Shown: positions 47,325 through 58,590, counted from the first letter of the stretch. The stretch is DNA of 64,000 nucleotides from Gigantopelta aegis (GCF_016097555.1 NW_024532980.1:1-64000); one strand, 5' to 3'. The notes: generated by a model not told the origin, from the sequence alone. Translations and numbers: made by a program.

Positions 47325-50024
47325 TCATGATGATGATTTATCTGTTCGAAGTGTGAAGCTTGGATATCCCTGTCCTAAATCATAAATTTTCTCTTTTATG
47401 TCCAGTTATTTCATCCATTCCTAATAATAAATAGTACATAAAATATCATTCCTACAAGACATACCTTGAACTTATCCTGCACCAGCTGTTTGTAATTTCC
47501 ATTTGTTTTTCAGTTGATAATTGCGCCTTTTTTACTTCTTCATACCAACTGGATATACGTCTAAAACAAAAGATAAACACTAAAATTACTACTCTAATGT
47601 AAATTAACTGACTTGTCTCTCTCTTCTAAAGCAATTCTATATGTTCTTCTGGTAATACAAATGGATTAACCTTGAGGAAAGGTGTGTTGGAAAGGAGGGA
47701 GAGAAAAGGATAAACATGATTACATGTATGTGCATCTACCTTGTCAATCCATCCATTTGAAAAGGGTATATCCATTTATAAAAATCCTCTGGATCCATTA
47801 GAGACCATACCTATCTGAGACCACTTCCTTCTCTATCACCTGTCGTGAGACAAAAAGGTTGGTCCCAAAAGTTGGTATGCGCAAGGAGACCAGATCTTTC
47901 CAAGTGATCCTCAAGTTGTGGGTAGTGGAGTATTGTAAGGTGCAAAGGTCAAGTTGTGGTTGTTAGCGAATAACAATGGACGTGTTGGGGTTAATAAGTG
48001 AAAAGTTGAATACGAGGTAGAGCTATGAAAATGGACAGATAGACAAGAAGAATAGATAAACAAAAATGGAATGGACAGATAGCTAGAGGAAATGGTTATA
48101 AAATGGATGATAGATAGATTATAATAATGGACAAATGTTATATGAAAATGGACCAGATAAGGAAATACTTGATATGAGTCTCCTACAAGCTGTTACAATA
48201 CACAAAGTGTTACAATGATTAATGACAACTGTACGTTCTACAGCTCCCAGGACTAACACACATCGTGAACACTTCTCAATAATCAAACACTCCTAATAAG
48301 GAATAACATGATGTCATTATGATGTCATTATTACTTCATCGAGCCTAAGAGATAGATATATGATCCTTTACAATTTTGAATGTAAAAACAACAGAGTCCC
48401 TTAGACCTTTCATTACCCTGTAATTATAACAACAACAATAACTTCAGTCTCATATGAGTAAATGCTCCATACTTTCGCTAAGGTCTGTTTTTGTAATGCC
48501 CATGTAACAATACGGTGTGACAACTAAGAGAATACAATATGATTAGTACAACAAGTGGGTGTGTCATGTACCCTGATGGTGCCGTTTGGATATTAGTAAC
48601 AATACGTCCTAGACTGTCACTACGGTAACATAAACATCTCCGATCTCTAGCTCCACCCTTCATGGCTTGAGCCCCATAAGATTTAAAAGTAGAGATGACC
48701 TAAGCCAACTTTCTAATTGAGTAAGAGGAAATGTTCTAGAAGTCTAGAGAGAATATGGAGACAAAAGAGATAACAAGTTACCTCTGATAAACCATTGTTA
48801 GATCTTTTCACTGGGGATCTGGGCTACTAAACTGAGAGGTAATAATGATTGTTTGTCGACAGATGATAGGAGAAGAAATTCTAATGCTCTTAAACTTTCA
48901 ATACTGACTTCACCATCTACAAAATCAACTAATTATTAGATTATTAAATTTTATATATAACAATACTTGGTTCTGCTATCAGTTGGAGAATATCTGGAAG
49001 ATGACTACGAATGAAAGTTAAATGAGAGTGATCTGAAGATGACTAAAATACCCAAAAAATACATTGATCATTGAACTATTATATTTATTACTTTTGTTTT
49101 GTGGTCTGAACTTGGTGATGGCCATCTTTTAAATTAGCTAAGAAAATAATACCGTTAGTCCATAAACCATCCATTTGTCTGTCCCTCCATCCATCCATCC
49201 ATCTATTTATTCATCCTTAAAAGGATACTCTTCTCCAGTGACCAAGGGAGCACAGAGGGAAAGACGTGGTGCATTTTGAAGATAAAGAAAAACCATAAAT
49301 TTAACAGTATCAACACACAACTTGTTTATGAGACGACCTACACTTAAAACATGAAACAATTTATGCTACACAACATTTCCTCTCACTTAAATCATCACTT
49401 GTACCACATGTACTCAGTAGATGTAACAATTTGAGACGTTCTTTGATCTCGACATCAGACACGGTATCAAATGTTTCAAAATATCTACATATGTAATCAT
49501 GTGACTATAATGTGATAGTCATATGACTTGACTCACAACCATGAGAGATCTTCTGGCATGTGTAATTTATTGACTGCAATGTGCTGCCAGACTGAGTAAC
49601 TGAATAGTGATGGAATGGGGGGGGGGGGGGGGGGGGGTCATGTTTGATTATCATTTGACATCATGGTGCCCCACCACCTGGACCGGGGTATCCCATGCGT
49701 TCACATGGGATTATCCATTTGACATCATGTGACCCACCTCAACCAAGGATATGCATGCTTTTCCTGTGTTTCGCATGTATGTTAATAGTTTTCGTAGATG
49801 CTAGTGATAATATTATTGAGTTAATGCACTAGTGAGATCACACTTACACTAGGTGAGAACCTCGAGGCTGCAGATCTGTCTCCTGATAATATCCCGCCCT
49901 CCATTGGGATGGGATTGACCCAGATAACAACTCTTGGTACTTCTTCATTACATTGGTTTACTCCTCCAGTTATTGATTCAGCCTCAGGAGTATGAGTCTC
50001 TTGTTCCTCAGTCACGCCTTGCAT
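47325..50024 (-). CDS. TBCCD1: TBCC domain-containing protein 1
   Basis: TBCCD1 is a TBCC/RP2-type protein at the centrosome, spindle and ciliary base, needed for centrosome-nucleus and Golgi positioning. The ATG at 50024 gives an N-terminus with VVIWVNPIPMEGGIL (family VLLWVKAEPF). Later exons give VWQHIAVNKLHMPEDLSWL (about 49620-49545), YFETFDTVSDVEIKERLKLL (about 49490), NKLCVDTVKFMVFLYLQNAP (about 49325-49275), SHLTFIRSHLPDILQLI, and EVSIESLRALEFLLLSS (about 48910-48860). The TBCC domain part has YRSDSLGRIVTNIQTAP (about 48625-48575) and LTPTRPLLFANNHNLTFAPY (about 47985-47930). The C-terminus reads WYEEVKKAQLSTEKQMEIT (about 47565-47500) and ends near RTDKSSS with stop at 47325. The order of all blocks matches the animal protein. 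Confidence 0.88.
49617..49637. repeat. Poly-G run (21 bp)
   Basis: A 21-base G homopolymer in an AT-rich setting, inside TBCCD1 intron sequence. Runs of this kind are prone to length error. Confidence 0.8.
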
Positions 50025-50086
50025 TTTTAAAGTTAACCCTTTGAGACGATGTAAACAACTTGACTTTTAAATTTAACCCTTTGAGA

Positions 50087-50524
50087 CGATGTAAACAAAA
50101 TACCTTACATTTTTTGTTATTTAACAATTAAATATTAACATAACTGATTGCCATACAAGTTGTGCTGGAATCTATTAGTTTTTTTATATTTTTTACAACA
50201 TGAGCTGCTTCAAACACTGTAATATTTGCTGGAGATCTTGGTTTCACTCTGTAGTCACCCACTGGTACTGACAACCTAACACGTGAATAAAAGAAATGAC
50301 ATGAGCATCTCGTTTACTCCGTGTGTCATGTCTTACTGAGGTGGTCTTTGGTTGTTATTGACAACCAATAGAGGGTTCCTTTGACTCAGTATTTCATCAT
50401 TCACTGATATACCTGTTTAGCAAGAATATCAAGTAGATTAAGATGTTATAATCAAGAACAGCAAGCATATTAACATGTTACATTAATTCACCATAAAGGT
50501 ATTGCTTCAATAAAATCTTTAGCT
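50087..50524 (-). repeat. Duplicate of the CCDC65 3' exons (copy A)
   Basis: Nearly identical to 51885-52318, which is joined to the CCDC65 body. Minus-strand exons encode GISVNDEILSQRNPLLVVN and LSVPVGDYRVKPRSPANI then EAAHVVKNIKK. In this copy the family motif VVEAAHVV reads VFEAAHVV and the terminal stop is lost, so it looks like the non-functional duplicate. Confidence 0.8.
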
Positions 50525-50525
50525 T

Positions 50526-50760
50526 ACTGAGTATGAACAAAGATTGGAATGAGAGGTAATGGTTTATGATGATAGAATTATATGACAAAGTTCAGGTACA
50601 ATAGATACATTCTATTAATACCTTAAAGTATATTATATACTAATTATAGGGTGTTCTTCCACGTCATGACATTTACTCTATCAATGAATATAGATATCAA
50701 GAAACTGTTCAGATAGAAAGTCATATTAGGTAGTTAGTATCAATCAATTAGAATACATAC
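50526..50760 (+). repeat. Duplicated segment with plus-strand exon-like sequence (copy A)
   Basis: Matches 51601-51790. A plus-strand frame between an acceptor near 50649 and a donor near 50731 reads VLPRHDIYSINEYRYQETVQ then IESHI, with clean GT-AG borders, and a shorter piece TEYEQRLE lies at about 50527-50550. No family is recognised. The second copy has lost the frame. Confidence 0.65.
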
Positions 50761-50939
50761 ATTTAAATGAAGTAATCTGATTGATCAAGTAACTAACTAT
50801 ATATATTTTCTTAGTTACTCACTGACTTACTTAGTTATTTTTTAATACTGTGTTGCTATAGATTTGTGGCAACAGCTTGGAATGTTTTTTTTTCTGTTAA
50901 AAACTAAAATATAATGTAAAATGAAAAAAAAAACCCTTG

Positions 50940-51310
50940 TGTGTTGCCCAAACGATTCCTACTCGCTCACCCACTCAGGCTTCCACTTTAGGCTCCAGGA
51001 TTCCCTGCTATTGCTAGCTGGGACCGCCACCTGGCTTGGTAACCCTCGTCTTCGCGAGGTAATCCTGGCTGGAGCGTCGCCCTAACTTAAAACCAGCCGT
51101 ACGGGATTCCAGCTCTTAGGGAATTTCGCATTCAGGAACCGGGAACTACAAATACACCAGCCTCATCTCGTTTAAAGGGAGACTACCAGCCCTATCCTAG
51201 TCGGCCTTTCGGATACTCCGTAGAGTATGCTGGTAACCATCTCAGAGGTCTGATGCATTGCAGAACGCTGGCCCACAACACACTGGCACTCATGACTGTT
51301 TTGGTTTCCT
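50940..51310 (+). repeat. Dispersed GC-richer repeat, copy 3 (longest)
   Basis: The most GC-rich stretch of the area. It shares ordered blocks with the copies at 22780-23165 and 45425-45650: CAGGATTCC, GTAATCCTGGCTGGAG, AACCAGCC, GGGATT, TTTAAAGGGAGACTAC, TATCCTAGTC, GAGTATGCTGG and CCACAACACA. No open frame spans it. Its ends are roughly the start and end of the shared blocks. Confidence 0.7.
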
Positions 51311-51600
51311 TTTATATGTACTTACGATTTTGTCTTCAGTCTCTTGTGGGGCGCGATTGTACTGATCATGAATCTCATTAACGATAGTGAACCATCGGTG
51401 AGTTAAAAAATAACTATTCAAACTTTAAAGTTTAAGAATGAAACTAGTCCAGTTTAAGCAAACTAGAACAGTACTAATTCTATTAATTCATCATTCTTCT
51501 TTTAAGCCATGATAAGCCATGTACTCATTTTAAGCTAAACAATGTACTTATGTACAAGTATTTGACAATACATTATCAACAGTACATATTTCTAATACAT

Positions 51601-51882
51601 TACTGAGTATGAACAAAGATTGGAATGAGAGGTAATGATACATTCTATTATTACCTTAAAGTATATTATATACTAAATTATAGGGTGTTCTCTCACATTA
51701 TGAGATTTACTCTATCAATGAATATAGATATCAAGAAACTGTTCAAATAGAAACTCAATATTAGGTAGTTAGTATCAATCAATATCCATCATTAGAGTAT
51801 CAGGGGAGCACAGAGGGAAAGACGTGGTGCATTTGAAGATAAAGAAAAATAATAAATTTAACAGTATCAACACAAACTTGTT
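51601..51882. repeat. Mosaic duplicate: 50.5-kb segment joined to a TBCCD1 exon fragment
   Basis: 51601-51790 copies 50526-50760. It is followed at about 51798-51882 by a copy of TBCCD1 sequence 49238-49330 (GGAGCACAGAGGGAAAGACG onward). At about 51885 that joins directly to the CCDC65 3' segment. The order differs from the source order, so several events were involved. Confidence 0.75.
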
Positions 51883-51966
51883 GTAAACAAAATACCTTAC
51901 ATTTTTTGTTATTTAACAATTAAATATTAACATAACTGATTGCCATACAAGTTGTGCTGGAATCTA

Positions 51967-52624
51967 TTAAGTTTTTATATTTTTTACAACATGAGCTGCT
52001 TCAACAACTGTAATATTTGCTGGAGATCTTGGTTTCACTCTGTAGTCACCCACTGGTACTGACAACCTAACATGTGAATAAAGAAATGACATGAGCATCT
52101 CATTTACTCCATGTGTCATGTCTTACTGAGGTGGTCTTTGGTTGCTATTGACAACTAATAAAGGGTTCCTTTGACTCAGTATTTCATCATTCACTGATAT
52201 ACCTGTTTAGCAAGAATATCAAGTAGATTAGATGTTATAATCAAGAACAGCAAGTATATTAACATGTTTACTTTAATTTACCATCAAGGTATTGCTTCAA
52301 TAAAATCTTAGCTTTTGATTCTCATGTTCCAATGTCTTCTTTTCTCGATCCAGTCCCATAGTATCCAGTAAAACCTACAGCAATTAATATATATGTTCAT
52401 ATACGATAACAAACAACCAGTATTTACCTTATTGTAGCGTTTCCAGAAGTTCTCTAATGCTGAATACTCATGAATTACTAATTATAGTATATTAGTGTTA
52501 TATTCATCTTTGTAAGGCTCACTTCAGCTAATGTCTCTGTTGGTGGTTCTTTCTTGAATACTGCTATTTGCTGCTCCTCATCTGAGGATAGAGATGTGGA
52601 ATAAAATGGTAAAACCTAAAGAGA

Positions 52625-52675
<51 letters not shown>

Positions 52676-54417
52676 AGCAGTGAAGGCTGCATTATTAATA
52701 ACCTTTCTTCTTCGGTTTCTAGTTTTCGGCACATTTCTGCTAATCTGAGTATTTTCTCTCCCTGAAATGTCAGAATTTGATAAGATTTTCTTATACATAT
52801 TTTCCTCTCACCTTCTCCTTTAGTCTCTGAAGTTCTTTGATAGAAGCATCACTTTGTAAAGTTAGTTTAGTGAGATTAGCTCTGCAAAGCATTCGACTAA
52901 GTCAATATTTGTCTCAAACTTACCTTTCATTCTCTCTTGACTTCATCATCTCTGTTTTGAGCTCATGGAAATGGGGCTAAAACAGTTTCTCTATCTGTTC
53001 TGATTGCAGTCAGTTTGACCTCTGTCTCTTTAGTATTAGAACTTAACTTAGCTTTTAAATCAGCTATGGTATCCTACATTATATATTGACTACTAGAAAA
53101 GATTGTTTTATTTTATGTTATCCAAACCTGAAGCTTTTTCAATCGTTTCATTTGTTTAGCAATTTCTTTAGCATTTATTTCATCTTTTTTTTGAGAGCTT
53201 CAAACCTCAGCTTTTTTTTCTTCAGTATTCTCCTTGTATTGTCTAGTTTCCTAAATAAAGAATGAATTAAATCCTACTATTATAATATTAAACAATGTGG
53301 TTGATATACTAGCAATAGACACCTTTGCTATTCAATACATAATCAATACATTTAAGTTCCAAGATATAGTATATTAACCTTCCATTAAAAGTGTATGACA
53401 TTCCATTAATGGACAAGAGCCTAATATAATAACTACCTTTTGAAACTCATCCCACAATTCATCCAGTTACTGCTTTTCTCTGAGCACTGAGAGCATGAGT
53501 TTCCTCCAGATTCTATATAAAATATGAATTATCAATTTTTTGACGTAATTATTTTACCAACCTATATCATATCTTACACTTCTTACCTTGTTTTTAAGCT
53601 CATCCACTAGTCCTTGAAACTCTTGCTGAGCTTCTGCCTCACGTTCTGTAAATCTCAGCTCCATAGCATAGAGAATATCATGCAGATCTCGCATTTCTTG
53701 CTCATTTCGTGCAATTGTAGCTTCTCTAATGAAAAATAATCAGCTTTAAAGATGTCCGATCATTAGCTAACCTTTCAGTATCAAACTCTTTCTTCAAATC
53801 GGTCAAGTCCTGTTGGAAGCCTTTCTCTAAATCTTGAATTCTCCGTTGTTGAAAACCTGCATGATAGTCCTCTTCATTGTTAATAAGTTTAAACATAAAA
53901 CTCACTCAATAATTCGTCAACATTTTTGCAAGTGACTCCTCAAAGCGACATCATATCTGAAGGTGGCATATCAAGTAATAACTACTAATATTAATGCTAT
54001 GCTCCTATTTTTAATAAATTAATTGTTTTGCATACTGTTCATTTGCTTCTTCAATGTCCTTTGATAACGATTGAATAATAGCATCCTTCCGATCAATAAC
54101 TCGTTCAAATGTTTCCTTCATAACATGACAATCTTTCTTCAATTCTTCTAGCTTACCTATAAAAAAACAAAGAATAGCTATTTCTTTCTTTATTATTTTT
54201 ACTCTTTCTCATGATATTTCGCCATTGTTCTTGTAACTTGACTAGATTTAATTTTGTGGCCTGTTCCTCCTTAGATAACTTATCTTCAAAAATCTGGAGA
54301 GCATCTCTTCTTTTTCTTCTGAGCCTCCTCTTCAGCAATCCTCTGTTGCTCCAGATACATTGCTCTATCTTCCTCTGACATTTTAGCCAGCTTTTTAGCA
54401 GTGATCTTCTCAGCCAT
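51967..54417 (-). CDS. CCDC65: Dynein regulatory complex subunit 2 (CCDC65/DRC2)
   Basis: DRC2 is a coiled-coil core subunit of the nexin-dynein regulatory complex that links outer doublets in motile cilia. The ATG at 54417 gives MAEKITAKKLAKMSEEDRAM, then EQQRIAEEEAQ. The next exon has FEDKLSKEEQATKLNLVKLQ and EQWRNIMRKSK; further exons have KETFERVIDRKDAIIQSLSK-like sequence (about 54125-54055), EQEMRDLHDILYAMELRFTE (about 53715-53655) and EAQQEFQGLVDELKNK. The C-terminus is GISVNDEILSQ and VPVGDYRVKPRSPANIT, ending VVEAAHVVKNIKT with stop at 51967. The pattern agrees with vertebrate CCDC65 throughout. A (GA)n tract at 52623-52672 (CT on the sense strand) lies in one intron. Several frame breaks occur. 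The 3' exons are duplicated at 50087-50524. Confidence 0.88.
52623..52672 (-). repeat. CCDC65: (CT)n intron tract of CCDC65 (GA on the plus strand)
   Basis: A GA array on the plus strand, hence a pyrimidine tract on the CCDC65 sense strand, matching the orientation rule seen in DNAH10. Confidence 0.85.
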
Positions 54418-54449
54418 ATTGACTCACTTTGTAAATCTTGCTAACGTTA

Positions 54450-54463
54450 GTTACCATGGCAAC
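54450..54463. promoter_or_regulatory. X-box (RFX site) between CCDC65 and ASPDH
   Basis: GTTACCATGGCAAC is identical to the DNAH10 proximal X-box. It is 33 bp upstream of the CCDC65 start on the minus strand and contains the inferred ASPDH ATG at 54456. RFX control of CCDC65 is a strong inference from motif, position and gene function. Confidence 0.7.
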
Positions 54464-55606
54464 CTCAACCATGGAGGTGTGGCTGAACAAAGCATGGTCC
54501 AAAATGGCTCAAGATGTTAGACGAGTGGGAATTGTTGGATTTGGGAGTCTTGGTGAGGAATTTGCTGAGTCCTCCTTTCCTTTATAATCTGTTTTATTCA
54601 GGGCAATACCTGTTTGACGAGATTAGCAATTATCTGGTTATGAGGTAGTATTTGTATGGAACAGAACTATTGAGAAAATGAAAAATAAAGTCCCAGAATC
54701 ATTTGATCTTAACTGATCTGACTCAGTGTCACTCTAAGTGAGTCATTCAAGTAACAAACCTTATTTATACCTCACTAGACACCCACATTTAATTATTGAG
54801 GTAGCTCATCCTTCCGTCACAGCAGAATACGGAGCACTATTCTTGAAAGCAGCTGATTTCCTGGTACCTATATTACCTCTGTGTTATAACAATATAGTTC
54901 TTTTGTAGGTGGGTTCTCCAACTGCTTTGGTTGATCCTCAAGTGGATGGAAAAAAAAATGAAGGCAATGTCAGACCATGGACTGTATATTGGAGTGGGTG
55001 CTCTCTGGGGTGGTCACGATATCCAACGAAGTCAGAAGGGGGACTCTTAAAGGTATGATGTCCTTTGTTTACTCCCATAAATTAATTGATTCGTAATAAA
55101 GGGCTAAAAGATTACTATAAGAAACACCCCCAACGATGCTAAAAGTTCAAGGACACTTGTTGGATAAATTACAAGAGGTTTAAAGACAGCCTTTAACAGT
55201 ATATGAAGGTATAATAACACCCTTAAATTTTGGTTCTGATAACCACTAATATTATCAGGCCCAGTTCGAGACTTATGCCCATTAGCTCCTAACAATGTGA
55301 ACACGATGGCAGCTGCTTTTCAATAATAGCTTCAAATCTAGGCTTTGATAATGTCATTGGATGTCTTGTAGCAGATCCAAGGTTGGCCCCCAAAAGAACT
55401 GAAATCAAAATTTGGTTTTTCTTCTTATGGTTAGTCTTTCTGTCATATTGTGGAAATAGAAGTTACTGGTCCTGGTAGCTATGACAACCATTTCTCAGTA
55501 CACACAGTACGATCTAATCCTGCTTCAATATGAGCTGTTTACTGGAAAACAAACATATGTTTCATTTTTGAGCAGTTTACTGGTATGTCTCACTGAATGT
55601 AGTTAA
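54456..55606 (+). CDS. ASPDH: Aspartate dehydrogenase domain-containing protein
   Basis: An NAD(P)-dependent L-aspartate dehydrogenase-type enzyme. The start gives MATSTMEVWLNKAWSKMAQD, then the Rossmann glycine motif VGIVGFGSLG. Next come EVVFVWNRTIEKMKNKVPES (about 54640-54700), EVAHPSVTAEYGALFLKAAD (about 54800-54860), VGSPTALVDPQVDGK, LYIGVGALWGGHDIQR-like sequence (about 54980-55030), VNTMAAA (about 55297-55318) and LGFDNVIGCLVADP (about 55335-55375). The C-terminal exon has GKQTYVSFLSSLLVCLTECS with stop at 55604-55606. The family order is kept and it is a normal length of about 290 residues. If the ATG at 54456 is used, it lies inside an X-box; ATGs at 54471 and 54504 are in-frame alternatives. 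Frame breaks are scattered through the gene. Confidence 0.85.
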
Positions 55607-55832
55607 TGTGTACTATAATGCTTTTATAGCTGCTCATGGTTAAAGGTCTGGTGTTCATCTGTGTTAAGTGTGGGTTTAATGAAATAAAAATCATTGGATT
55701 TCACAAAAACTAAAAACCTAAACTAAAAAATCTAAAACTAAATACAATATTGCAGCAGTACACAATAGGTAATTATTATTGATTGTATAATGGTTCTTGT
55801 GTCATATAATCAGATACAACTGTTGGAGACAA

Positions 55833-58590
55833 CTAAACTTGTACTATCTTGCCTTCAAGATGCTTAATCTCAGCTTCAAGAACACGTGCACTTTGAGAAC
55901 CTCCTGAGCTTCAGGGACCTCCATCTTTTCAAGAGCAGTGCGAGCAGCATCACGTACCACAGAGATAAAATCATTACGCCTAGCAACAAAGAGATAACAA
56001 ATAAAGAAAATAATACTGTAACTTACCAGACATTTTGAAATATGGGGAATTGCTTTTTTAGCTTTCATGGTTCCCAAGGTTAGGCAAGCACTCTGTCGCA
56101 CAATGCGGTCACTGTCCTTAAGGAGACCTATCAACGCGGTCAATGATGAAGTCCTCTTGTATACCCAGTATGGCCCATAGATATTGCGGCTACAGCACGA
56201 ATGTTTGGATCGGGATCTTCAAGGAGGCGGAGCAAGCTTCGATAACAGCTGGATTCTGGAATTTACCTATCGAGATAAGAATACAGAATCAATGCTTAGA
56301 AATGAGACTAGATTTTATATGTGTGTTTGAGAATACTGACAATATATGTGAACTAATTTGCAAAAAAGGGACCACTTCTGTCAAAACATTTGAAAACTGT
56401 AAAAACATATAAAAAACAGTTTTGCATTCATAAAGAATAGTTATGCATATATATATATAGTATATATATAGCAACTGTAACTATGTATACAAAAACTGAT
56501 ATGTTTGAGTTCTTTTAATGGTAGTTTGTTCACAAATCAAGTCACAAACATTTTTGACAGAAGTGGTCCCTTTTTACAAATCAGGTCACATATGTGTTCA
56601 AGAATGAGAGATTAGACAATAGCATGTGTGTTTGAGAATTGAAAAAACTATAGACAATAGCATGTGTGTTTGAGAATGAGACTATAGACAATAGTACATA
56701 GGTCTGTTATTACATACCCAAATTTTCTACAGCTGTCAGACGTACAGTAGACTGCATATTAAACACTTCTTTCATGTTAACTTTTTCAACAGCAATTTGT
56801 CTCACAGTGCGCCAGAAACCATGCTTCTCTGCAGAGTCTCCTCGAACTTGCATAAAATGTTCCTTGGAAATCTCATCAGCTCCCCAAAATACTGATGTGG
56901 AGGACTTCCTCAAGTAACCACGGCATGTGTTCATCAGTAAACAGACCTAAAAAGGATAATGACAAAACAGATCATTCGTTGTAGAACTTACTTTTCAATT
57001 GAGTATCATAGTCAGAGATAAAACATTGTTGGAAACGGAACCATTTGACTTTATCAGTATCTCCTCCAAAATTGCGCTCCCAGAATGTTTCAGTCACAGT
57101 CTCAGCTGGTGGGGTGTCAGTTCTGTAATGTATAAATTACATAAACTATCTAATTGTCCTTGAGCATTCTTACCCAGTCTGTGTTCGGAGTTTAGTGTTC
57201 ATTCGAATACGACGTTGTTGTGTAGGAGCTGGTGCTTCTAGGGAAGCTCAATGTGGGCTTCAACAGTTTCTGTAACAGGATTCTGATATTGGTGGACATG
57301 ACCGATAAATGTATTGAGAAGATCATCATCAGGTTGGTTTGACTCAAAATAAGTCCAATGTAACTGGTCAAGTGTCAACTTGCTGGAGAGAGAGAGAGAC
57401 ACACACACACAGAAACCTTTAATCTTCTATAGTAAAAATTCTTTTTACCAATAATCATATTTAAGATCACACTTCTCTATGGCTTGAATATACTCGGTAA
57501 CATTTCAAATGTGCAGAAATTACAGACATTTATATACTTATATACACCTCAGTGACATATGCATACGTTACTACTAACACTATATGTGGTATGTCAATAT
57601 TCACTAATCTAATGATCAAGTGTGAACACTAGAAATATGGTGGTTATTTCCCAAGTCACTAAGACTTATTGACACAATTAAATATTCCAACTGTCAGTTG
57701 TGACTATCTAACGTGCAACATTATAGAAGTAGGTGGTTATTCCCAAATGTTGAAGTCACTAACATTGTTAGTGTCTATAATACTATGAAAGGTTAAATAA
57801 AGATGGGAAGCCATTTACCATAACCTAATTACTAGAGGTTGAGCCTTTGTATTTCTTCCTAAGTTCTAACACACACAGCTAAGGCTACTGTCTGACGTTA
57901 CTTACAGCCCAAAGTTGAGTTTCTTTGTGAGTTCCTCTTTCTGTTTCCTAGCTGCAACAAGAATGGGTTTGTTAGAGATATAAGCTAAAGACACTTGATC
58001 TCCACATTTATTGTTGGTCACTGATTCCTCGCTGGCCATAAAAAATGAGTAACTGTAGGAAAATAACACAAGTATAAAAATAAACATTAAAACAATAACA
58101 TCTCACTTTAGCATCAACCAACATACGACCAACTTCCTTAGCAGCATCCTCAGTAGTAGAAGTGTTACTATAGACAGTATATTTCTCCGCCTCCAATTTT
58201 ATCTATCATGGATATATACATGAACAAAATGGATGCATAGAGAAAAAAAGAAATGGACAATTGATACAGTTAAATGGATGAACAGCAAAGTCTAATGATA
58301 GATAACACCATTTAATGGTAACATACTCTTTAAAAACTGTCACTAGGGCACTGTCACCAGCAGTAGCTGTAATCACCATATCAACAGGTTCTGGCACTGG
58401 AGTTTTCTTAGCAGCAGGTTCTAATAAGCAACACAAACTATGAAACTTGTGATAAGAGAGAACATCTTACTTGAGCTGTCTGGGGTAGGGGCTGGAGCTG
58501 GTATTGATGCAGTCTCTTTAGGAGTGGATTCGGCTGGTTTTTGTTTGGCCGCTCCTTTTCGTCTGGGTAGCGATTGATCCTGTCCCATGT
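55833..58590 (-). CDS. HEAT-repeat protein, HEATR4-like
   Basis: The ATG at 58590 gives MGQDQSLPRRKGAAKQKPAE and a Pro/Ala-rich N-terminus (ASIPAPAPTPDSS). Further exons are EPAAKKTPVPEPVDMVITAT (about 58420-58360), KYTVYSNTSTTEDAAKEVGR (about 58180-58120), SYISNKP-type sequence near 57980, LTLDQLHWTYFESNQPDDDL (about 57380-57320), NVMK-type KEVFNMQSTVRLTAVENLG (about 56770-56710), and HEAT repeats IRAVAAISMGHTG (about 56195-56150), TALIGLLKDSDRIVRQSACL (about 56140-56080), and VVRDAARTALEKMEVPEAQE (about 55960-55890). It ends VLEAEIKHLEGKIVQV with stop at 55833. Resemblance to HEATR4 is from memory and not firm; another HEAT-repeat ciliary protein is possible. The head-to-head neighbour is the PH-domain gene at 58.9 kb. 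Confidence 0.65.
56318..56606. repeat. Foldback element with about 50-bp inverted arms
   Basis: TTTGCAAAAAAGGGACCACT followed by TCTGTCAAAACATTTG (56358-56393) is the reverse complement of CAAACATTTTTGACAGAAGT, GGTCCCTTTTTACAAAT (about 56545-56581), and the similarity extends outward through CACATATGTG-type words. Arms are about 50 bp and the loop about 150 bp. It lies in an intron of the HEAT-repeat gene and looks like a small non-autonomous MITE-like element. Confidence 0.65.
57450..57900 (-). other. Intron of the HEAT-repeat gene, no feature seen
   Basis: AT-rich sequence between coding-like exons at about 57410 and 57905. It shows repeated CACTAA and GTTAGTG words but no exon or named repeat. 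Confidence 0.4.

Noticed and set aside
50940-51310. A tRNA or snRNA gene in the GC-rich stretch
   Set aside because: No cloverleaf, no GGTTCGA-type B box and no snRNA signature. Similarity to two other sites shows that it is a dispersed repeat.
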